Below are positions 9,853 through 19,154 of a stretch of DNA of 64,000 bases, one piece after another. Numbering within the stretch: the stretch's first letter is position 1; the number at the start of each line of letters is the position of its first letter. Source of the DNA: Hemileia vastatrix (taxonomy: Eukaryota > Basidiomycota > Pucciniomycetes > Pucciniales > Zaghouaniaceae); the NCBI GenBank assembly GCA_030280995.1, contig JASXTE010000001.1:2540001-2604000 (forward strand), given 5' to 3'. The position numbers and the translations under genes are program-made. Below the pieces are notes generated by a model. That model was not told where the DNA came from, did not search any database, and was given only the letters and a program-made list of their open reading frames with translations.

Positions 9853-11129
9853 TCAGATATCCAAATTCCCTATAGATTCCCAGTTATGTGCTTTAAGGTC
9901 CTCTTGAAGCTGGAAGTGTATACTTAAATTATGTAACTCTTGATTACGGCAGATGTAGTTTGATAATGTATTGGAGAGGATCGGATCATTGTGGTTGGTA
10001 ATTATTTGACTGCTGATTGATTCATTTTAAATGTAAGGATCATTTTCTGACTTAGATTCTATGACCATGTTGTGAAGAATTACACAACATGTCATGACAT
10101 CTTTTACAGAATTAATGTCCCATAGACAACAAGGTTGGGTGATTATTCCCCAACGGGCTTTCAATACGTCAAAAGCACCCTCAATATCTTTCCGTGCAGC
10201 CTCTTGAAGCATCTTGCGGGTGAGGAATAGTTTTGACCAAAGATGACCAGGAAGGATGTATTCCATCAGCAAGATAGTAGGCATTTGAATATTTGTGTCA
10301 GTTAATTTTAAGTTTTATCGTATCTTTTGTTCCTGAAAGAAGTTTATCAAAAATACTGCTTCTGTGAAGCACATTAATATCATTCAAGGAGCCAGGGGAG
10401 CCAAAAAAGCAGTGCCAGAAACTTAAGCTTTTGCTGGAAACCACCTCCAAAATCATTGTAGGTGAACCTTCTTTGCCCTGAAACTGACCTGCCCATGCTC
10501 CTGGGCAATTTTTCCAAGCCCAATGCATGCCATCAATTGCACCAAGGCATCCTGGGAAACCACTTTCCTCATATTCTCGGAGAATAAATTTTTTTTCTTC
10601 TTGCATAGGTTCACGTAAGTATTCAGATTTATATAATGTAATAATATCTTTGATGAATATTTTGAGGCATTGTAGTGCTGTAGTTTCTCCAATCCAAACA
10701 TATTCATCAGTGCTATCAGCAGAGACTCCATAGGCCAATTGACATAGAACAGAAGTAATTTTTTGTTCTGGTGATAAACCAATTTGGCCACAACAGTCCT
10801 TTAGAATAACAAATTAGAGTCAGAAAACTATTATATGTTAATTGACTTACTTTTTTTCCAAACCCAAAAGGTATTATGTTCCTGTAAATCTGTAGACAGC
10901 TTTCAAAATAGTTCTTTGCTTATTCGGAATCATCGTTCAAAGAGATGGTTGTTGTATGTACAATTAACATTGAAATAATCTTTCATCAAGCGTTGATGTT
11001 CTTCAACACAGTCTCGATTTATTAATTCTTTTTTTTAGGCCTTGTTGTATCATATGAGTTTAGCGATTCTGTAAACACAATTATTTCTTCTTCCATTTTA
11101 AGTAATTCATCAAGTATGAGTTGTTCCAT
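9853..11129 (-). pseudogene. PIF/Harbinger transposase (Plant_tran type)
   Basis: The start is probably the ATG at 11129, followed by a frameshift and stops in exon 1. An intron of about 55 nt (GTAAGT...CTAAAG, about 10853-10799) precedes the main exon. Conserved blocks in order are LSPEQKITSVLCQLAYGVSA, GFPGCLGAIDGMHWAWKNCP (first Asp), FFGSPGSLNDINVL, YYLADGIHPSW (second Asp), then, after a deletion frameshift, QEAARKDIEGAFDVLKARW (catalytic Glu) and VILHNMVIE. It ends LQEDLKAHNWE with TGA at 9855-9853. In-frame stops sit before the YYLADG block and after NDPYI. The transposase excises and inserts the element, and all three acidic regions are recognisable. The gene is nevertheless non-functional. 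Confidence 0.88.
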
Positions 11130-11346
11130 CTGAAAATTTGAGGTGAGTGAAATGAGTAGTGAGAACGCAAGAAAAAAAGTGGAGTTTACTGAATGGGCAA
11201 GTCAACACGAGGGTGACAAAATTTTCCCATCGCGTGTTTGCTAACTGAATCTGCATACAAGGGTGTGAAACCTCATTTAAGTAACAATGGATGCAGCAAT
11301 TATGCAAGTATCTACTGAAAATTTACTGCAACGGGGGTAGATGCTC

Positions 11347-11510
11347 TTAGACCACAATACTTTCAAAGTCCACTGACAGTACTTGAGAGAAAAATTTGAA
11401 CAACATTGAGAATGTGAAACATTCACAAACAGTTTCTTTTCTGCAATTCATTTTTGATAGTCTAGCTGTTTGGCTTGCTTTTGGAGGGTGAAAATAGAAA
11501 TGCTAGTAGT
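11347..11510 (-). pseudogene. Tc1/mariner transposase, N-terminal side of the split
   Basis: On the minus strand the sequence entering the Harbinger insertion reads LKYCQWTLKVLWS. It rejoins with NESSF on the other side once one TAA duplication is removed. This matches the family pattern of a KY..WT..dW..V.wSDES block. Further upstream the frame is badly decayed and the true N-terminal limit is unclear; 11510 is an estimate. Confidence 0.6.
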
Positions 11511-11804
11511 GTCAGCCTAGGTATCTCCAGGACTGAGTAATTCTTATGTTTAAAGTAAAATAACCTTAATTACATTAAGCTTATTACTTAAAAATAAGGT
11601 TAAAATACTTATATATATGGTTATAATACATATATATATAATTATTACACTATTATATGACTTATAGTAGTTTAAATAGCTTATCCATAGACTAATAATA
11701 CTTATTAAAGTGTTAATGGAGTCATAATATACCTATCATAAGTGATATTAAGTAATTATAGACATACATAAACTTCATATTCAGTGAAATATGTAGTTAT
11801 ATTA
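11511..11804. other. AT-rich intergenic DNA before element A
   Basis: No gene or repeat unit that I can define. The TATTA next to the left end of element A is at 11800-11804. Confidence 0.5.
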
Positions 11805-12154
11805 GGGGGTATCAATGTTGACCGATCCACAATTAAATTAATTGCGGAAAATAATCTGCATACCCCAATTATCTTCCGCAATTATTTTTGCTAACAATTG
11901 GGTTATTAGACACTTTACATGTCAATGTTCACCTCTTATCCGACATTTTTTTACTCAATTTTCCATAACCACATCTTGGACAACTTTCTGGATATCCCAG
12001 CCTTCTACCTTGCTGCGCACTTCCATTCTCATCCCATCCTGTTCATTCTATCCGCTCAGAATTTCTCCCCATTTCATCTATTTGATTCTTCTCCTTTTCA
12101 TATCGCTATCTCATCTGCTTGTTTCTGCTCCTTTTCATCTTCATTTATAATAAC

Positions 12155-13504
12155 ATGCCTCGTCATCCTAGATCTTCTCAAAGGCAGCCATCACCCAGTT
12201 GATCTTCAATTCCCACTACTTCCTCTTTCCCCCGCTCAGCTGAGAAATCAAAGATTGTTCAATTAAAAAAAAATGAACATCTCATTCTTATCAACTGGCT
12301 GAAAACCAAATCTAACTATGATTCTTGTTTTGGTACTGAGTATGCCACTAAAGTAGGACGGCCCCCCGCATCAAAAGTTAATGGCTATCTTCTAATGGCA
12401 AATGAATTACGCAATAAGACCAAGGGAAGGATTGATCTTTTGCCTAAACAGATGTCTGAACGCTTCAAGCATTACCGAGCAAAATACAAGAAGGCAAAGG
12501 CTCTTTCATCTTCCACTGGTTTTGGGATTACCGACAATGATATAACTAATGGCATAAAATCCATAGACAATAAACTTTATTCTTTATGTCCTTACTTTAA
12601 AGAGATGGATGCAATTTTTTGGAGAGCGAGCTGATGTTAATCCTGTAAACATGTTGGATGGAGAAGATCCTATCTCCGAACATGATGTCGAAGCAAATCT
12701 TTTCCCATCCTCTTCCTCCACTCAAGCCTCCCCTCATTTGAATGAGACATATCTAAATAGCTTTCTGTAGATCCTATAGGTGATTTAACCCAACCAAATC
12801 TAACTCAGGTCTGTTTCTTTTTTCTTTTATCTTATCAATTCTATTTTTTATTTACTTATCTTTTTCTTAATTCTTAAAAGGCTGATGAACAAACCCAGGA
12901 TCCTCAATCAACTGAGTCTGAAGCTAGTGACAATGATGAGGAGGAAAATGCTACGTTGAACAAAAAGAGAAGGGCTTCAACTAGTCTAAATTTCCTCTCC
13001 CAAAGAAGACAAAAAAGTGATACTTCATCACAAACACCTTTTTCTTCAATGGAACAGTTTTTAGAGAAACGTGATGCTGGTAAGTGATATCATACCTCTT
13101 ATTACTTTACTCTGCTTTTCTTCTACTTTATGTTAATTTTCATTCTCACTCTAGAACAAGTGGAAATTGCTAAAGAGACTCTGAGCTTTGAAAAGAAGAA
13201 ATACGAGCTCTCTTTAAGGAGGGATGACAGAGTACAAGATTTGGAAGAGAGGAAGTATGAGCTCTCCTTATGGAAGGATGATCGGATCCAAGATTTGGAG
13301 GAGAAGAAGTTTGAGTTAACTCTTAGTATTGAAAAATCCAAAAATAAGGAAAAAACACTCAAGCATCAAAACTTAATGGAACAGATGAAGTATAAGCATG
13401 ATCTCCAAGAAAGTTCTAAAAAGAAAGATTTCTTGATTGAATGCATTAAAGCAAACAAATCTGTTGAAGAAATAGAACGTTTAATGAAATTTTTTGTTGA
13501 CTAG
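12155..13504 (+). pseudogene. Element A DNA-binding/coiled-coil protein
   Basis: Exons run 12155-12808, 12881-13079 and 13155-13504, with introns of 72 and 75 nt. The N-terminal ~150 residues are a compact helical, basic domain (LILINWLKTKSNYDSCFG, KVGRPPASKVNGYLLMANE, ERFKHYRAKYKKA) resembling Myb/SANT or trihelix DNA-binding domains. The middle is acidic, with a KKRRAST basic patch. The last exon is a coiled coil built from an 18-residue repeat (KYELSLRRDDRVQDLEER and variants, two full units and one partial). Lesions are a TGA at codon 16, an extra T near 12610-12620 that shifts the frame, and a one-base deletion near 12765. By position and analogy with other Harbingers it is the accessory DNA-binding partner of the transposase. 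The family is unnamed to me. Confidence 0.75.
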
Positions 13505-13639
13505 TTTCTTTTATTTCTTTCACACTTCATGTGTTCATATTTATTTGTACATAAATTTTACAATTATTTTCTGTATTTCTTGAAATATCGTATTTTAATG
13601 TTAAATATTCTTTTTTTAAATAAAATTTTCAAGTCTCCT

Positions 13640-14053
13640 TTGAAAATTTGACAATCCCCACCCCTGGATTTTTTTGAAGTAAGGGGTGGGTATCACAAAA
13701 ATTCTTTCATGTCATGAATCTTGAAAGTTTTATATGAAAATTTGGCTTTACTACCCCCTGCATTTTACTGGTATCCCAAAAATTCTTACATGTCATGAAT
13801 TTCACAAGTCTTATAAGAAATTTTGGCACAACCGCCCATGGATTTTATTGAAGTAAGGGACAGGTATCACAAAAATATTTACAAGTCAAAAAAATTCTAT
13901 ATCTGTTTAAAAAAATTGGCAATACTCTCCCCTGCATTTTATTGAAGCAAGGGGTGGGTATCACCAAAATTTTTCTAAGTCATCAATTTCACATGTCAGA
14001 TTTGAAAATTTGGCAATACCCCCCCCTGCATTTTATTGAAGTAAGGGGTGGAA
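13640..14053. repeat. Degenerate ~90-bp tandem repeat between convergent 3' ends (element A)
   Basis: About five units contain CCCTGCATTTTATTGAAGTA, AGGGGTGGGTATCACAAAAA and GTCATGAATTTCACAAG. The array lies between the stop of the plus-strand DNA-binding gene and the 3' end of the minus-strand oxygenase. Homologous arrays are at the same place in B (38510-38690), C (54975-55330) and D (58965-59150). Confidence 0.8.
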
Positions 14054-14054
14054 G

Positions 14055-15603
14055 TCATCTAAATTTAATATAATTACATAAATTATTAAATAAATATCTA
14101 ATATATATCAATTTCCCTAGTTTAAAGTAATGACAATCCCTCAAGCCAAAATGCAGACCAAGTCGAGAAACAAAAGTTTGGGACTTTCCACAGGTATAGG
14201 CAAGAGAAACCCCATGAAACAAATAAATGTTATCATGATTACCTGTTATACAACACAAGTTCGTTGGCCCATTACTTTAGTTGAGGAAATTGATATATAA
14301 AAAATATTTATTAAAAAGTTATGAAAAAATATAAATTTTTTGATGACAACTCTAATCCCCATACTTTTTTGATCTAGATAAAGTTTTTTTAAATTGATTA
14401 ACTTTACCTTCTTTCTTTATTTTGTTGATTCTTTGAATCAACTTTTGACTTATTTGAAAAGAACAACCGAAATGAGTGAAATCTTGACAGGATTCCAAAC
14501 CAGGAGGAGCTTTGGTCGTTTGATGATTATCCTTAGAAGAATTCGAAATAGTTTCAATGATACCATTTCCCAAACCAAAATCAATGATGCACTGGTGGTC
14601 TGGAAAATATAAACCATGTCCTTTGATTTTAGCTGGAGATGGTATTGGGTGGCCAGTTATCGGATTGATATATGAGAATATTCCAAAAGTAAGAAAATTG
14701 GCATCATTCCTATCGATATGAATCCTATTGTGGAATCCAGAATGAGTGATAATAACATTAGAAAATAAAAGATATTCGTGACTGATAAATTCCCATTCGG
14801 AGTCACACCAATTCGGTATTCCAACTTTGGTTGCAAGTTCATGATTTTTTTCAAATGCCTTATTACAGAGCTTTTTGAGTCAAAGAGCAAGAAAAGAGTT
14901 AAAGGAAGGTAGAGTGTCCCATAAGCGAAAATCTTCATCTTTTTGTGCTTTAGTGATATTATTGAGCAATGAATATATACCTATATAATTGAAATAAGTG
15001 AAATGATATTAAGAATGGAACAAAAATTATTAGACATACCAAGAGAATATCCTTTGACAAGACCAGGTCTCCAACCAAAACCAATCATGATACCACCCAA
15101 CAAATTCTTATTCCTTATAGGTAACTGAACCAAAGCCATTTGATAAAGAGTTATGATAAGATCGGATAGTTGATTAAAAGCTTCATCTTTTACACCATTG
15201 AATGAATGAACTTCCAAAATGAATTGAGGCTTAAAAGCATTGCTGATAACTGCAACAACTCGATCATCTCCAAATTCTGTTAGATATTTGATATCTTCTG
15301 GGAATTTTTTTGGATATTGAATTTTTTTATCTACTTTAGTTTTATAAAAAAAAAAATGTTTGGGATATGACAAAAATAACTTTTGCAGAGAATCTTTTTT
15401 TTTAAATATCTTTTCTTCTGATGAGACTGATTAACTTTAATTTTTTTTTATGATTTAGAAGATGATTGTATGGAAGTTGATTTCAAAGAAGATGATAGAG
15501 TTGATTTCAAAGAAGATGATAGAGATGATAAAGATGAAGATGATAAAGAAGATAAAGATGAAGATAAGAGAGAAGTAAGGGGTGAATCAGAAGAAGAAGA
15601 CAT
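14055..15603 (-). pseudogene. Element A Tet-like 2OG-Fe(II) oxygenase
   Basis: From the ATG at 15603 there is a Ser-rich leader that decays. Next comes a block with FPEDIKYLTEFGDDRVVAVI and IMIGFGWRPGLVKGYSLG, ending at a donor (GTATGT, intron 15039-14981). The second exon has DTLPSFNSFL, then GFHNRIHIDRNDANFLTFGI with the metal-binding HxD at 14720-14712. GLYFPDHQCIIDFGLGNGI and DNHQTTKA follow (distal His at 14525-14523), then THFGCSFQIS and a TAG. A conserved region after this (14258-14055) reads FHGVSLAYTCGKSQ, then SRLGLHFGLR. This order matches the Tet-like 2OG-Fe(II) oxygenases abundant in rusts, relatives of TET/JBP enzymes that oxidise 5-methylcytosine or thymine. One in-frame TGA, a frameshift and stops in exon 1 inactivate it. 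Substrate is inferred. Confidence 0.75.
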
Positions 15604-16239
15604 TTTTTTGATCTGAAAAAAAAATTAATTGTCAATAAAATTTTAACTCAAATTTTTTTTAAAAAAAATTCCTACCTAATAATAAAAAAAGCTGTTTTTT
15701 TATTTTAAAAATAAAATTGAAAAAAAAACCAAAAAATCAGTAAAAATTTTTCCAAAAAAAAAATTAAAAAAAAAACCTGAGGTTTTATTTTACAAAACAC
15801 AATAAAAGCAAAATCCTATTAAAAAAAATTAATAATTAAATTCATTCAAAAAAGAAAATTTCAGTAAAAATTAAATCACAAAAAAAAAATTAAAAAAAAA
15901 ATTAAAAGTTAACCTGAAGATTGGTTATTAAAAACCTTCTCACTAGATCATGAAAAAAAAAAATCAGTAAAATCAAAATCAAAAATAAAAAAATTATTTA
16001 AATAAAATCAAAATCACAAAAATTAATTATAGAAAAATTAAAAATAAAATTATAAACCTTTTTTGTTTTGTAAATAAGAGGGACAGTCCTTATCAGAAAG
16101 AATTTTTTTTTTTTCTATATTACTGCAAAAAAAATAAAAAAAATAATCAAAATTACAAACAAAAATTTGTTAGTATCTTTATTTGAAAGTTGGTAACCCA
16201 TCTTTATCTCCCATAAATGTCCCCTTTTCCCCCTCAAAT
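15604..16239. other. A/T-homopolymer-rich spacer in element A
   Basis: Dense A and T runs with no open frame of note. It lies upstream of the oxygenase and would hold its promoter and an upstream intron. The equivalent region in B is 36720-37024. Confidence 0.5.
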
Positions 16240-17035
16240 GCTCTCCTTGCCTGCCTCAAAATCCCCCTGAAATACCCCCCTTTCCCCCCTCTTTAGGTCC
16301 CTCATCACCCTCCTTCCCCCCTCTTTAGCTGCCTCAAACCCCCCCCATTCCCCCCTCTTTAGCTGCCTCAAACCCCCCTCATTCCCCTCACCTTAGGCGC
16401 CTCAAACCCCCCCATTCCCCTCACCTTAGGCGCCTCAAACCCCCCCCATTCCCCTCTCCTTAGGCGCCTCAAACCCCCCCCATTCCCCTCTCCTTAGGCG
16501 CCTCAAACCCCCCCATTCCCCTCTCCTTAGGCACCTCAAACCCCCCCTTCCAATCACCTTACCCCCTCCCAAACCTTTACCACTTTCTCTACCCCCCCCC
16601 CCCCACCTCCTTGTTAACGAACGATCTGTAACGATCGTTCGTTAATAAACAGGGGGGGGGGGGGGGGGGGGTAGAGGAGGATGTAACGATTGGGTAGGGG
16701 GGTAAATTGAGTAGAAGGGGGGGAAGGGGGGGTGTTTGAGGCGCCTGAAGAGAGGGAAAGGGGGGGTTTGATGTGGGTAAAGAGAGGTGAAGGGGGGGGG
16801 GGTTTGAGGTGGCAAAAGAGAGGTGAAGGGGGGGGTTTGAGGGACATAAAGAGAGGGGAAGGGGGGTGTATTGAAGCACCTAAAAAGAGGGGAAGGGGGG
16901 TGATGAGGGACCTAAAGAGGGGGGAAAGGGGGGATTTGAGGCAGCTAAAAAGGGGGTAAAAAGGGGGTCTGAGAAAGGTAAAGAGAGGGAAAAAGGGGGG
17001 CCTTGAGGATGATAAAGAGAGGTGAAGGAGAGAAA
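16240..17035. repeat. Polypyrimidine/polypurine inverted repeat with central CpG hairpin (element A)
   Basis: The left half (16240-16610) is pyrimidine-rich and includes a ~32-bp minisatellite (GCCTCAAACCCCCCCATTCC, then CCTCTCCTTAG; about seven units at 16320-16535). The right half (16650-17035) is purine-rich and starts with 20 consecutive G. The centre is a perfect 13-bp-arm hairpin (16614-16626 and 16633-16645, TTAACGAACGATC) with a 6-nt loop and five CpGs. Proline/leucine-rich open frames here are artefacts. The G runs could form quadruplexes. Confidence 0.8.
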
Positions 17036-17515
17036 AAAAAATAAAAAAAAAGAGAAAAAAGAGAAAAAAGCAAAACAAAAATTATTTTACCCTAGAACAA
17101 AAATAAAAGAAGCACTTACAAAAAAAACAAAAAAACCAAAAAAAAACCAAAAAAAAAGCAAAAAAAAAAATCATGATTAGCAAATAAAAAACCATGAAAA
17201 AAGAAAAAAAATGACCTACCTGGTGAGTTGAGTTGAGAAAATAAATGCAACCAAAATGTTTGAGGGATGTTTGAGGAGAGGATGAAAAGGATATGAGAGA
17301 TGAATGAAAAAAAAATCACTGACAAAATATGCGATATAAGAAAATATGCAATTTCATGTTGAGGAAGTGAAAGAAAACCAATGAGCCATCCAAAAAAAAG
17401 ATATTCACCGTAAATTCAAAAAAAAATGAATATGCAACACACCAAAATACAAAAACAAGTGATTAAAGTACACAAAGAGGACATTTGGAAAGTATGAAAA
17501 CATAAAAATTAAAAA
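17036..17515. other. Possible non-coding 5' exon of the oxygenase transcript (element A)
   Basis: On the minus strand a segment starting CAACATGAAATTGCATATTT (about 17360) ends in CACCAG followed by GTAGGTCATTTT (donor near 17220). The same block with CCAG/GTAAGTCATTTTATTC occurs in B (about 35730-35873), C (about 44065-44185) and three times in D. A frame is not preserved between copies, so it is probably an untranslated first exon. This is inference from conservation of a splice-donor consensus. Confidence 0.4.
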
Positions 17516-18775
17516 TTAAAAGGGTGAAGAGAAATGTTGGAGAGTAATTGGCATTATAATGGGGCGTATGCCGGTTGATTGAATGATTTGTGAATCAAGG
17601 GAGGGGAGTGCCAGTGGTGGTTCAGGATCCTCTTCTTCATAAAGATCATTCCACTCATCCTTTAAATCAGCTAGAATATTGTGGAGTATTACGCAAGTCA
17701 AGATCCAATGATTTACAGTTTTGATCTCCAATTTTTTTTGAAATTGGATTCTGAGCTCCCGAAGACTAGAAAATCGTCCCTTTAAAATACCTATAGCATG
17801 TTCAATTTGTACTCTTGATTGTGCAAGGTGATAATTAAAGGCAGTTTTGGGGTCATTTTCTGAAGTTGCACCACGGAAAGCAGGTATAATGTACTTTCCA
17901 CTTGCATATGCTGAGTCTGCAAGGAGGTACTGAGATTTGTCAAAGTATGATTCAGGGGATTGAGAAATCCTCATTCTTTGGAAGACGGAAGAGTCATGAC
18001 ATGATCCAGGGCAGCCACTGTGAAAAGCAATAAATTTTTTATTGACATCACATACAAGTTGAACGGCAATAGAGTATCTAGAAAGAAGATAAAAAGTTAG
18101 ATTGTGAAAGATGAGAACTTGGAGAAGATTTTGAAGAAACCTCATTTTGCGATCAAAATAATGGTTGCCATCATGAGCAGGCTTTTGACTCAAAGGGATG
18201 GTTGTGCCATCAATAAAACCTATACAGCCAGGGAAACCTTCAGCTTGCATTACTTGAGAGGATTCAAGTCGCTGTTCTGGAGTTGGCCAAGCAAGAGTTT
18301 GAGACTTGAGGGAAAGGATAGCAATCATACAGCGCTTGGTGTATAATATCACGGTACCATATCCTATGTTAAAGAGATTATCCAAACGTCTTACGGCAGC
18401 ACCATTTCCATTTGAGCCAAAGCGACATAGAGCAACAGCAAGTTGGATGGCAGGATTACGCTGTTTGTTATGAGAATTGTTATGGAAGATAGGATGATCG
18501 GAGATGAGTTGATAAAGTTTGAAGAAAGAATCGGGAGAAGTTCTAAAAAGTTGTGTGAAGTTTAAATGAGGAATGTTGAGAATGGAGGCCAGATCATATC
18601 AGGGATCATGATAAAGATTTGGCCCCCTGGTGATGATGTAACACTTTTTGGAAAGAAAATACATATAAGCTAAAGCATCTTCCAAATCAGAGTCAGATTT
18701 ATAGTAAAGAACTAAAAGAAAAGTAATAGCATTCATTGTTGAGTGAAGTAGCTTCCTAGTAGAGAGGTGTTTCAT
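17516..18775 (-). pseudogene. Element A DDE transposase (DDE_Tnp_4, PIF/Harbinger-like)
   Basis: The start is the ATG at 18775 (MKHLSTRKLL), with a stop at 17518-17516, about 400 codons after removal of a 63-nt intron (18140-18078; a multiple of three, so the frame also reads through it). Catalytic blocks are GFPGCIGFIDGTTIPL (first Asp), HSGCPGSCHDSSVF, YLLADSAYASGKYIIPAFRG (second Asp) and SRVQIEHAIGILKGRFSSLR (Glu). VILHNILADLKDEW follows, then an acidic tail. A single TGA (18601-18599) after RGPNLYHDP truncates it; C has CAA at that codon. The enzyme would bind the TIRs and catalyse cut-and-paste. This is the least damaged of the four transposases with C. Confidence 0.88.
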
Positions 18776-19154
18776 TGTTGCCGGTGGAAGGGTTATGTGA
18801 TGAGGGAAGTGGGAATTCACCGCCAAATGTGCAGTTGGGGTGTGTAGATAGAAAAAAAACTTAAGTGTTTGCCACCAAAATTAAGTAGCATAGAGTGAGG
18901 AAATACTTAAGGATGGAATCAGCAATTATAAGTCATGTGACTTTCTTAAAAATCCATCATGGATGAGATGAGTTTGGGATCAGGAATTAGGAATGGAAAT
19001 TGGGGTATAAGAGGCGGGATAATGCATTATTGTGGATTTCTTATCCACTAGCCCCAGGGCTAGTGGATAAGAATCTTCCACAATTAATAATGTCTGATCC
19101 CGGGAAAAAAAATTCCTGATCCCTAATTGCGGATCCCTGAACATTGATACCCCC
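18776..19154. promoter_or_regulatory. Transposase-side subterminal region of element A, with palindrome
   Basis: Holds the transposase 5' UTR and the terminal 84 bp. A palindrome with 14-bp perfect arms (TTATCCACTAGCCC, centre CA; 19041-19070) lies exactly 84 bp inside the TIR end. Element C has the same palindrome at the same distance (42360-42389). It is a candidate binding site for the transposase or its DNA-binding partner. Confidence 0.6.

Larger units (their letters stand above)
6275..11346. mobile_element. PIF/Harbinger DNA transposon (5.07 kb)
   Basis: The termini start GAGCATCTACC on both ends, and the inverted repeat runs about 27 bp (22 matches). TTA is present on both sides (6272-6274 and 11347-11349), the 3-bp duplication usual for PIF/Harbinger. 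It carries the expected gene pair: a NAM/Myb-type DNA-binding gene on plus and a Plant_tran-type transposase on minus, converging on a ~2-kb palindromic insertion. Both genes are broken. It was inserted within the catalytic core of an older Tc1-like transposase. Confidence 0.9.
11805..19154. mobile_element. Element A: three-gene Harbinger-like transposon carrying a Tet-like oxygenase
   Basis: A 7,350-bp element bounded by the inverted repeat GGGGGTATCAATGTT and flanked on both sides by TATTA (11800-11804 and 19155-19159). Gene order from the left is DNA-binding/coiled-coil gene (plus), Tet-like 2OG-Fe(II) oxygenase (minus) and DDE_Tnp_4-type transposase (minus). A purine/pyrimidine inverted repeat lies between oxygenase and transposase. 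The same order, inverted, is seen in elements B, C and D. All three genes carry inactivating lesions. TIR sequence groups A with C. Confidence 0.88.

Noticed and set aside
16589..17078. Proline/leucine-rich open frames on minus
   Set aside because: They follow from the purine/pyrimidine tracts and change frame between element copies.
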